Assembly: GCF_028610705.1 (NCBI RefSeq)
Contig: NZ_JAQQWT010000002.1
Coordinates: 248,001-312,000, forward strand
Reading direction: 5' to 3'
Source: Halalkalibacter alkalisediminis
GTDB taxonomy: Bacteria; Bacillota; Bacilli; Bacillales; Bacillaceae_D
Length of the DNA stretch: 64,000 bases
Of this stretch, positions 16,032-23,441 are shown in pieces. The translations under genes and the position numbers were made by a program. How positions within the stretch are numbered: the first letter of the stretch is position 1; each line of letters opens with the position of its first letter. The notes beneath the pieces are model-generated. The model was not told the origin of the DNA. It ran no database searches and saw only the letters and a list, made by a program, of their open reading frames with translations.

Positions 16032-16961
16032 CTACATGCTTTTATTATGTAAGAGCTGCTTATGCTTAAGAAATGCACGTTCAATATATCCAGTTCCAAA
16101 AAGAACACCAATCACAATAAACATAAATCCAAATGTTTGATACCAATAAACTTGTTCTTTTAGGAAAAGCGCTGAGAATATCAACCCGAAGAAAGGTACA
16201 AAGTTGTTAAAAATGGCCGTTTGACCAGCTCCAATATGTTGGATTGCCGCATTAAATAAGAAGTGTCCAACAGCAGTAGCTAAAATAGACGAAATGAAGA
16301 AGAGCACATACAGAACTAACGATGCTTGGAACAGATTTGTCACTCCTGATGGTTCTACAACTAGACTAATAAGTAAAAGCCCAACCGAACCAAGTAGTAG
16401 CATTAAACTTGTCATTTGTTTAGAATCAAGAGTTGAAGTTGCTTTTTTTATATAAATAAAACTAATGGCTTGAAACACCATCGCAAGGAAAACATAAAAT
16501 TCTCCGAGATCAATTGACCACGTTCCTGTGCCACCACCTTGTATAAATAACACACCAATAAAAGCAACACCTATCCCAAATAATCGCCATCTTGTTAAAC
16601 GATCTTTCAAAAAAATGACAGCTAGAATAGACGTGGTTAATGGCAATAAAGCAAGAATTAAAACCGCATTTGTTGCATTCGTTAATGTTAACCCAGTGGC
16701 TAGAAAATAATGATGCCCTACCACGCCAAATAGTGCTCCTAAGAAGGTAAGATACCATTCCTTTTTGGTTAGTTTTCTGATTGAGCGCCCGAATAAAACA
16801 ATCGTTAAAGCTGTTACACCAGCTAGCATGATGCGAAAGGTGGTCATCGTTACAGGTGGAAAAGCTTCCACTAATACTTTCAGTAACACAACGTTCAAAC
16901 CCCAAGTGATCATCACTAAAAAGACGACTCCATATGTAAAAGCAAGTGGTTTGTCTTTCAT
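16032..16961 (-). CDS. DMT superfamily transporter, EamA type
   Basis: Ten-helix inner-membrane metabolite exporter with two EamA repeats: residues about 5-140 (GVVFLVMITWGLNVVLL ... AVIFLKDRLTRWRLFGIGV) and about 150-295 (ISFIYIKKATSTL ... IFSALFLKEQVYWYQTFGF). The L-x-E/D-R/Q-x(3)-W-R/Y signature at the end of each repeat is typical. Start ATG 16961 is preferred because GGAGTGG lies upstream; an in-frame ATG at 16979 has a weaker site. Family members export amino acids, nucleosides or drugs; the substrate here is unknown. Single gene. Confidence 0.92.
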   Translation of the reverse strand: MKDKPLAFTYGVVFLVMITWGLNVVLLKVLVEAFPPVTMTTFRIMLAGVTALTIVLFGRSIRKLTKKEWYLTFLGALFGVVGHHYFLATGLTLTNATNAVLILALLPLTTSILAVIFLKDRLTRWRLFGIGVAFIGVLFIQGGGTGTWSIDLGEFYVFLAMVFQAISFIYIKKATSTLDSKQMTSLMLLLGSVGLLLISLVVEPSGVTNLFQASLVLYVLFFISSILATAVGHFLFNAAIQHIGAGQTAIFNNFVPFFGLIFSALFLKEQVYWYQTFGFMFIVIGVLFGTGYIERAFLKHKQLLHNKSM

Positions 16962-17073
16962 TTTAACTTTCCACTCCATTTCTTATCTCTTTGATTAGTA
17001 TCTTATCACCGCTTCATAAAATCGTCACGGACTTTTTTTCGCAACACGAAATGATAGCGATTTCAAATTAAAT

Positions 17074-17106
17074 AAACCCGAAAAAGTAATTTTACTGTTT
17101 CGGGCT
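17074..17106 (-). terminator. Terminator of the M24-ALDH-HSD-M20-PLP operon
   Basis: Minus strand GCCCGAAACAGTAA pairs with TTACTTTTTCGGGTTT with one mismatch. It closes the catabolic operon 46 bases after the last stop codon. Confidence 0.8.
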
Positions 17107-17151
17107 CATACTTTAGCGCTTATATTTAATTGTATTCTTCTTCCATTTGAC

Positions 17152-18351
17152 CTAAGAAGTTTGCTCATCTGGTAAAATACCAAGCACCGGTTTTTCATAT
17201 AGATCACGCGAGAAATTCGTTAATAATTCATGACCTTTATCTGTTATTCGAATGGTTTCAGTGATTTCGACACCGTAATCACTATACCAAATACCAGGCA
17301 TTAGATGAAAAGTCATGTTTGGTTGTAAGATCGTCTCATCTCCTGGTCGAAAACTAACGGTGTGTTCCCCCCAATCAGGTGGAAAACTCAAACCAACTGA
17401 GTAGCCCAGTCTAGAGCTTTTCCGATGCCCATATTTTCCAATTGTTTTACTCCATACACTTTCTACCTCCTCAGCCTTCATGCCAGGTTGGATAAAATCA
17501 AGTGTCGCTTCAATGCCTTCCTCTACAATCTTTGCTAATTCCTTCACTTCGTTCGGTGCCGTACCGATTGACATCGTTCTAGCCATTGGAGCATGATAGC
17601 GTCTATACGCTCCTGCAATTTCGATCGTTAAGAAGTCTCCGTTTTCATACGTTTTATCTGTCCACGTTAAATGAGGAGAAGATGTGTTCTCATTTGTCGG
17701 CAGCATTGGCACAATGGATGTGTAATCTCCTCCATATTCTGGAGTTCCTTGAATTTGGGCATGATAGATAGCGGCTGCTACATCACACTCTCTAACACCG
17801 ATTTGGACGCGCTCATACGCTGCTGTCATAGCTTTTTCGACTATTTTTCCAGCTCTTTTCATAAATTTAATTTCTTTTTGCGATTTAATTAAACGAACCC
17901 AATTAACGAGACTAGAAGTGTCCTTGAATTTAGCATTTGGTAGCCCATGTTTTAATCGTTCATAACATAGGGCGGTGAAATAATGCACATCCATCTCAAC
18001 GCCGATCGTTCGTGCACTTTGACCAATTTCCGTGAGAATATTTGCGACGAAATCAACCGGATGTCTTTCTGTTGATTGGACATAAAAGTCTGGGTAGGAA
18101 ATAATATGATGTTCATCTAGCCACGTCGTTTTCCCAACTCCACTTGCATCCATTTGCCGACCAATCCAGATTGGTTGTGCATCTTCTAATGTAACCACCA
18201 TCATCTGATGGACATAGAAGCTCCATGCAGAATAATTCGTTAAATAAAACATATTTGAGGGGTTAGAAATAAGGAGTACATCTACCCCCTCGTCGACCAT
18301 TCGCTTCTTTACAGTCTCTAATCTTTGTTTATACTCTTCTAATGCGAACAA
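17152..18351 (-). CDS. Ectoine hydrolase-like M24 (creatinase-fold) protein, DoeA/EutD type
   Basis: Pita-bread fold protein of 399 residues. Known DoeA/EutD enzymes open the ectoine ring to N-acetyl-2,4-diaminobutyrate. Matches to that subgroup include NPSNMFYLTNYSAWSFYVHQ (residues about 31-50), IGRQMDASG, SYPDFYVQ, GGDYTSIVPMLPT, PHLTW, RRYHAPMART and SFPPDWGEH. The metal-binding Asp, Asp and His of true M24 aminopeptidases are not in place (IEIAGAYRRYHAPM replaces the D-x-G...D pair), as in creatinase and ectoine hydrolase. The start is a TTG behind GAGGGTG. Last gene of the operon. Ectoine as the actual substrate is an inference; a related cyclic or acylated amidine/amide is possible. 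Confidence 0.8.
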   Translation of the reverse strand: MFALEEYKQRLETVKKRMVDEGVDVLLISNPSNMFYLTNYSAWSFYVHQMMVVTLEDAQPIWIGRQMDASGVGKTTWLDEHHIISYPDFYVQSTERHPVDFVANILTEIGQSARTIGVEMDVHYFTALCYERLKHGLPNAKFKDTSSLVNWVRLIKSQKEIKFMKRAGKIVEKAMTAAYERVQIGVRECDVAAAIYHAQIQGTPEYGGDYTSIVPMLPTNENTSSPHLTWTDKTYENGDFLTIEIAGAYRRYHAPMARTMSIGTAPNEVKELAKIVEEGIEATLDFIQPGMKAEEVESVWSKTIGKYGHRKSSRLGYSVGLSFPPDWGEHTVSFRPGDETILQPNMTFHLMPGIWYSDYGVEITETIRITDKGHELLTNFSRDLYEKPVLGILPDEQTS

Positions 18352-18378
18352 TCAGATCACCCTCTTTCTCTCTCTACT

Positions 18379-19839
18379 TCAATCCCCATAGAAGAAAGGT
18401 GCATTCTTTAATTTAAATGCGACTACCTTTTGCTCAGTCATGGCCTCAATAGCGTACCGAACTCCTTCTCGACCAATTCCTGAACCTTTTATCCCTCCAA
18501 ATGGCATCGAGTCAATCCGGACATCACTACTATCATTGATCATGACTCCACCATATTGTAATTGATGAATCGCTTCAAATGCTTCCTCTAGCTTACTTGT
18601 AAAGATTCCTGCTTGTAAGCCGTAGCCTGTTTGGTTAGAACGCTCTATTCCTTCGATTAAAGACGAGATGGATTCGATTATTACAACTGGACCAAACACC
18701 TCATATTGAGCAAGTGTAGCGGTCTTAGGAACTTCGGTTAGAACAGTCGGTTCCAAGAAAGCCCTTGTTCTTTTTCCACCACACTTTACCTTTGCTCCCA
18801 TTTTGACGGCTTCTCTTATCCACCCTTCTACTCGCTTTGCCTCTTTCTCTGAAATTAATGGACCTAGATCAGTCGATTCATCTGTTTTCAATCCAACTTT
18901 TAGCTTCTTTGTCGCGGTAATAAATTGCTTTAGAAATGCCTCGTAGATGCCGTGGTGAACAAAAATCCGTTGAACCCCAATGCAATTTTGACCGGCTACT
19001 CCAAAAGATCCAGATACCGTCGATAATACTGCTTCATTTAAATCGGCATCTTCTAATACAATCGTCGGAGAATTTGACCCTAATTCCATCGCAGTCTTTT
19101 TTACGCCCACTTTCCGGGTAATTTCTTTGCCCGTTTCATATCCGCCTGTAAATGAAACAAAGCGAACGTCCTCATGTTCAACTAAAGGATCACAAATTTG
19201 TGCCCCTCTGCCTGTTACAACGGATAAGATCTCTTTTGGTAAGCCCGCATGTAAAAAGGCTTCTGCTAACCGAATCGCACTTAGCGGCGTCGCAGTTGCC
19301 GGTTTTACGATCACGGCATTTCCAGCTGCGATCGCAGGACCAACTTTATGTGCCACGAGGTTTAACGGATCATTAAAAGGAGTGATCGCTGCAACAATTC
19401 CCACCGGAAAACGATACACATACCCCACTCGATTCTCGTGTCCTGGCATTTGCGAAAAAGGAATGGTTTCACCTTCAATTCTTCTCGCTTCTTCAGCACT
19501 GATTCTTAATGTCTCAATACACCTTTTTACTTCTTTTCTAGCTTCTCTAATCGTTTTGCTGCTCTCTAACACGATGGTTGTCACATAAACATCCTGATTC
19601 GATTCTATATAGGAAGCGGCATCTTGAAGAATCCGCATTCGTTCATGTACCGGAAGACGAGCACTTTTTTGTAACCCTTCACGTGCGGTTTCTATCGCAA
19701 ACTCAACATCCTCTACCGTCGCTTCAGGAACAGTAGCGATCAAATCACCTGTACCAGGATCAAACACATCTATTGATTCATTTTTATGAACCCAATGACC
19801 ACCAATCAACATCCGCTCTTGAACAATTTGCGTTGACAT
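18379..19839 (-). CDS. NAD(P)-dependent aldehyde dehydrogenase
   Basis: Oxidises an aldehyde to the acid; in this operon aspartate semialdehyde to aspartate is the likely reaction (inference from neighbours). 486 residues with the usual ALDH catalytic set: Asn156 in ITPFND, Glu252 in MELGSNSP and nucleophile Cys286 in GQNCIGVQRIFV; the cofactor-binding VIVKPATATPLSA and FTGGYETG segments are present, as is the C-terminal PFGGIKGSGIGREG. AGGGATGGAGGG precedes the ATG. It starts one base after the homoserine dehydrogenase stop, so the two are coupled. It is not the phosphorylating biosynthetic aspartate-semialdehyde dehydrogenase. Confidence 0.92.
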   Translation of the reverse strand: MSTQIVQERMLIGGHWVHKNESIDVFDPGTGDLIATVPEATVEDVEFAIETAREGLQKSARLPVHERMRILQDAASYIESNQDVYVTTIVLESSKTIREARKEVKRCIETLRISAEEARRIEGETIPFSQMPGHENRVGYVYRFPVGIVAAITPFNDPLNLVAHKVGPAIAAGNAVIVKPATATPLSAIRLAEAFLHAGLPKEILSVVTGRGAQICDPLVEHEDVRFVSFTGGYETGKEITRKVGVKKTAMELGSNSPTIVLEDADLNEAVLSTVSGSFGVAGQNCIGVQRIFVHHGIYEAFLKQFITATKKLKVGLKTDESTDLGPLISEKEAKRVEGWIREAVKMGAKVKCGGKRTRAFLEPTVLTEVPKTATLAQYEVFGPVVIIESISSLIEGIERSNQTGYGLQAGIFTSKLEEAFEAIHQLQYGGVMINDSSDVRIDSMPFGGIKGSGIGREGVRYAIEAMTEQKVVAFKLKNAPFFYGD

Positions 19840-19840
19840 G

Positions 19841-20893
19841 TTATCCCTCCATCCCTTTTTTATGACGGCTTATTGCAATTAAATCGATAAGCACGGCAAA
19901 TCCGGTTTCCTTAATACCAGCTCCTGCTCCCACTAATGTGATAGGTCCTGATAGATCACATGTATACGTGATAGCGTTCATCGCCCCTGTTACTCCGGCC
20001 AAAGGATCATCTAGATCAACCATTTCAGGCTTTACCGTTGCCATAACTCCTGCTTCTGTTTGTTTAAGAGACCCAATTAGTTTCCACCTTTTCCCTAACT
20101 CTTTTGCTCTATCAAGATCAGCTAAACTAATAGATGCTATTCCTTGACAGGCAACTTCCTCTCGCTTAAGAGGTACTCCTAACACAACATTAGCTAGAAT
20201 TAATATTTTATATAGTACATCGTGTCCTTCTACATCAGCGGTAGGGTCGGCCTCTGCATACCCTAAACCTTGCGCTTCTTTAAGGGCTTCCTCATAGTTA
20301 AGCCCCTCCTCCATACGCATCAGCATATAATTTGTTGTCCCGTTTAAAATTCCTTTTATTTCCGTTATGTCATTTCCCGTTAAGGTCGTTTGTGGCAATC
20401 TGAGGGCTGGAGTACCGCTCATAACAGCCCCTTCAAATAACCACTGAACCCCGTTTTGTCTAGCCAGATTGGATAATGACTCATAAGCTAAAGCAACCGG
20501 TCCTTTATTGGTCATAACGACATTACGTTTATGCAAAAAAGCCCACTGGCAATGATCAATTGCAGGCTGTCCTGTTTGAACATCTGTAAACGTCATTTCG
20601 ATAATTGAATCCGCATTCGTTTGTTCAATGGTTTCTTTGCTACTCCAATTCCGGATTAAACCTTCTTCATCCGGATACGCGTTCAAAGAACCCGTCTCTT
20701 GAACAGCTTTTATAACCTTATCTAAACAAAGTCCATCAGGATGGTATAAGGAACCCTTAAATAAGTCTGATATGGATACTACTTTGAGATCAATCTGATG
20801 ATATTCAGACAACTTCACTTTTTTTTCTCTTAATATGTTAACAAACCCTTGACCAACTCCACCAAACCCAATTAATGCAAGTTTATGAGCCAT
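19841..20893 (-). CDS. Homoserine dehydrogenase, short form without ACT domain
   Basis: Interconverts homoserine and aspartate semialdehyde with NAD(P). 350 residues: Rossmann motif GFGGVGQG (residues 9-16), then the catalytic/substrate-binding stretch AEADPTADVEGHDVLYK near 215-231 with the conserved Asp and Lys. The regulatory C-terminal ACT domain of biosynthetic Bacillus Hom (about 430 aa) is missing, so threonine feedback is not expected. It overlaps the M20 gene by 11 bp and has a strong GGAGAAGGAGG site. The position among hydrolases and an aldehyde dehydrogenase suggests that it works in the oxidative, catabolic direction (inference). Confidence 0.93.
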   Translation of the reverse strand: MAHKLALIGFGGVGQGFVNILREKKVKLSEYHQIDLKVVSISDLFKGSLYHPDGLCLDKVIKAVQETGSLNAYPDEEGLIRNWSSKETIEQTNADSIIEMTFTDVQTGQPAIDHCQWAFLHKRNVVMTNKGPVALAYESLSNLARQNGVQWLFEGAVMSGTPALRLPQTTLTGNDITEIKGILNGTTNYMLMRMEEGLNYEEALKEAQGLGYAEADPTADVEGHDVLYKILILANVVLGVPLKREEVACQGIASISLADLDRAKELGKRWKLIGSLKQTEAGVMATVKPEMVDLDDPLAGVTGAMNAITYTCDLSGPITLVGAGAGIKETGFAVLIDLIAISRHKKGMEG

Positions 20894-22070
20894 TAGGATT
20901 CCTCCTTCTCCTGATCATACGTAATGCTCCGTCTACAAGGATTCGCATACCTAGTTCCATTGCGCGTTCATCAAAGTTAAAAGTAGGTTGGTGCAGACTT
21001 GTTTTACTTTCTGCTTGCGCACCAAGGAAGAGCATTGCTCCTGGAATTTTTCTAGTGAAATGACTAAAGTCTTCACCACCCATTCCAAATGATTGCTGAA
21101 TAACCGTACAATTGGGCTCCATTTCCTTTATGAGCTCTTCTATCATTTGAGTGAGTTCAGGATCATTTAAAAGAGCAGGTTCTCCTTGATGAACATGTAA
21201 ATCGTACGATCCTCCTAGTTGTATAATGATCTGTAAACCACGTTTTAGTTCTTCGACTAATTTAATTCTAGCTTCCTCGGAATACGTACGAATCGTCCCT
21301 CGCAACATGACATCAGAGGGAATGACATTTGTTGATGCTCCACCGGATATTTGGCAAATACTTAAAACAGAAGGTTCATGTGCTGCAAGCTTCCGACTTG
21401 GTAGGCTATATAAATAAGGCAAGACGACTGACGTAAGCCAAATGGGGTCAACCGTCTGTTCAGGATACGCTCCGTGACCACCTGTGCCTAAAATCGTTAA
21501 TTGAAATGTATTGACATTAGCCATAACGGGTCCTGATTGTAACTTAATCTTTCCTAACGAAAGCTCTGGGTCGAGATGTAGTGCGAGAATCGCTTCAACA
21601 TCGTCTAATACGCCTTTTTCTAATACATACTGTGCACCTGTTTTCCCCTGAGCATCTTCTGATTCTTCGGCTGGCTGAAAGAGACATTTTACTGTGCCTC
21701 GTAATGTTCCGAGTTGATACAGACTAGATAAAGTATGAACAGCACCTAGTAACATCGCAGTATGACCATCATGACCACACGCATGCATAATTCCCGAGTT
21801 ACATGACTGATAAGAAGCGCCTGTATTCTCCGTAATCGGCAACGCATCTATATCCGCTCGGAGCCCAACAATCGGTCCGTTACCATTACCGACGATTGCC
21901 AAAACTCCTGTATGAACTCCTATTTGATCTATACCACTTCGTAATTGAACACCCGGCAGCCCTTGTAATTGCTCGATGATATAACTGGTAGTTCTGATTT
22001 CTTGGAAACTTAGCTCAGGTTCGCGATGTAGGTGCCTTCTCCATGTCATTAGTTGTTCAATACGAACCAT
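20883..22070 (-). CDS. M20 family amidohydrolase/deacylase
   Basis: Dinuclear-metal amidohydrolase of family M20D, which removes acyl groups from amino acids (N-acetyl-diaminopimelate deacetylase, aminoacylase, IAA-amino-acid hydrolase group). Metal and catalytic motifs: MHACGHDGHTAM (about 98-109), EESEDAQGKTG (catalytic Glu pair), LHLDPELSLG, and GMGGEDFSHF near the C-terminus; the lid domain lies between. I prefer ATG 22070 (MVRIEQLMTWRRHLH), behind AAAGGCGGTG. In this operon deacetylation of N-acetyl-2,4-diaminobutyrate or a similar product of the M24 enzyme is plausible, not shown. Confidence 0.9.
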   Translation of the reverse strand: MVRIEQLMTWRRHLHREPELSFQEIRTTSYIIEQLQGLPGVQLRSGIDQIGVHTGVLAIVGNGNGPIVGLRADIDALPITENTGASYQSCNSGIMHACGHDGHTAMLLGAVHTLSSLYQLGTLRGTVKCLFQPAEESEDAQGKTGAQYVLEKGVLDDVEAILALHLDPELSLGKIKLQSGPVMANVNTFQLTILGTGGHGAYPEQTVDPIWLTSVVLPYLYSLPSRKLAAHEPSVLSICQISGGASTNVIPSDVMLRGTIRTYSEEARIKLVEELKRGLQIIIQLGGSYDLHVHQGEPALLNDPELTQMIEELIKEMEPNCTVIQQSFGMGGEDFSHFTRKIPGAMLFLGAQAESKTSLHQPTFNFDERAMELGMRILVDGALRMIRRRRNPNGS

Positions 22071-22086
22071 AGATGCACCGCCTTTT

Positions 22087-23277
22087 CTAGACATCTATTG
22101 CAGCTAGAGCTTGCTTTAAATCTGAGATAAGATCCTCTATATCTTCAATTCCAGCAGAGTAGCGAACGAGTCCCTCTGGAATCCCAAGAGCGGCGCGCTC
22201 CTCTTCCGTATTCTCTACATGACTTGTAGTCCTCGCAGGTCCAACGGTTGTTTCAACGGCTCCTAGATTAGCGGCACGATGGGCAAACTCAAGCTTCGGC
22301 AAAAATTGTCTAACAGCATCCAGTTCACCCTTTAAAGCAAAGCTTAACATTCCGCCAAATCCGTTCATCTGCTGTTTCGCAATATCATGGTGTTTGTGAG
22401 TTTCAAGACCAGGATAGTACACTTGCTCGACTTTTTCATGAGTTGATAAAAAACGAGCAACTTGTAGTGCATTTTCTTGTTGTTTTTCGACCCGCAATTT
22501 TAATGTTTTCATTCCTCTTAATAATAAATAGGCAGCCATTGGATCCATTGTGGCACCATTGATTTCACGATAATGATAAATGTCTTTTACCAGACTTTCT
22601 GATCCACAGACGACACCACCCAATGCGTCAGCGTGACCTCCGAGAAACTTCGTTGCACTATGGATAACGAGATCCACTCCAAATGCAAGTGGATTTTGAT
22701 TAATAGGTGTCGCAAATGTATTATCAACAAATACCAAAGCACCTACTGCCTTCGCCGCATTCGTAATCCGAGCTAAATCAGTAATCTTAACCGTAGGGTT
22801 AGTAGGGGTTTCTAAATAAACGAGTCTACAACCTTTTGCTATTTCCTTTTCCATTTCTGTGTGATTTCCTGTCTCCACTAAAGAAACATTAATTTGTAAT
22901 CTTGGTAAAAATTCTGAGAATATTTTATTTGTCCCACCATAGGTATCTTTAATAGAGACCACTCGATCTCCAGGTTTTAAAACCGTAAGTAAAGAGTTGG
23001 AAATGGCAGCCATCCCTGTAGAAAAGCTTGTTGCAGCCTCTGCGTGTTCAAGTGCTTTTACTTTATCTTCAAATGCCTGAACCGTTGGGTTTGTATTTCT
23101 GCCATAAATGTGGCCTTTTCTTTTTCCGATTGCGACTTCATACCATTCATCAACATCATCATAACTAAAGGCAACACTATGCACGACGGGAACTTGTGTT
23201 GCCCCATGTACTAAATACTCCTTTTCACCAGCCCAAACTGATTGCGTTGCATCGCTTAAACGTCTTTTCTTTTCCAT
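22087..23277 (-). CDS. Cystathionine gamma-synthase/lyase-fold PLP enzyme
   Basis: Fold-type I PLP enzyme of the Cys/Met metabolism family, 396 residues. The PLP Lys is Lys210 in VIHSATKFLGGH; YGRNTNPTV (phosphate-binding Tyr/Arg of the partner subunit), SFSTGMAAIS and DNTFATPINQNP are all present, as is the C-terminal VRYSAGIED substrate-carboxylate Arg. Family members do gamma-elimination or gamma-replacement on substrates such as O-acyl-homoserine, cystathionine, methionine or canavanine. First gene of the operon, next to a homoserine dehydrogenase, which suggests a reaction that yields homoserine from a gamma-substituted 2-aminobutyrate (inference). Ordinary methionine metabolism is the alternative. 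Confidence 0.88.
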   Translation of the reverse strand: MEKKRRLSDATQSVWAGEKEYLVHGATQVPVVHSVAFSYDDVDEWYEVAIGKRKGHIYGRNTNPTVQAFEDKVKALEHAEAATSFSTGMAAISNSLLTVLKPGDRVVSIKDTYGGTNKIFSEFLPRLQINVSLVETGNHTEMEKEIAKGCRLVYLETPTNPTVKITDLARITNAAKAVGALVFVDNTFATPINQNPLAFGVDLVIHSATKFLGGHADALGGVVCGSESLVKDIYHYREINGATMDPMAAYLLLRGMKTLKLRVEKQQENALQVARFLSTHEKVEQVYYPGLETHKHHDIAKQQMNGFGGMLSFALKGELDAVRQFLPKLEFAHRAANLGAVETTVGPARTTSHVENTEEERAALGIPEGLVRYSAGIEDIEDLISDLKQALAAIDV

Positions 23278-23375
23278 GCTGCCACCCCTTCCTCTATTTA
23301 CTACATCTTATTTCAAATAATAAAAGAAAACATTCAACAATTTGTATGAAAGTTTAAAGGGCTGCATCATCTACT

Positions 23376-23404
23376 TTTACAAATAGTCTGATAATGACTA
23401 CAAT
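23376..23404 (+). promoter_or_regulatory. Sigma-A promoter of the PucR-type regulator gene
   Basis: TTTACA, 17 bp, TACAAT: 10 of 12 consensus positions. It gives a leader of about 30 nt before the regulator start. The 164-bp divergent gap 23278-23441 must also contain the promoter of the catabolic operon, for which I see only an AT-rich region without a clear match. Confidence 0.6.
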
Positions 23405-23441
23405 AAACGTAACTGCTTCATGTTTTAAGGAGGTTAGCTAC

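Noticed and set aside
16510-16905. Minus-strand 131-codon ORF within the EamA transporter gene
   Set aside because: Another frame of the same DNA; the transporter frame has the two EamA repeats and a ribosome site.
19127-19588. + strand ORF of 153 codons opposite the aldehyde dehydrogenase gene
   Set aside because: Antisense to a well-supported gene with conserved catalytic residues; composition is typical of a mirrored coding region.
22087-23277. Reading the PLP enzyme simply as a methionine-biosynthesis metB/metC gene
   Set aside because: Kept only as an alternative: no other sulfur gene, SAM riboswitch or T-box is near, and the operon partners are catabolic.
23278-23375. A PucR operator or sigma-54 promoter for the catabolic operon
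   Set aside because: I looked for symmetric motifs and for GG-N10-GC; only AT-rich sequence with no convincing match.
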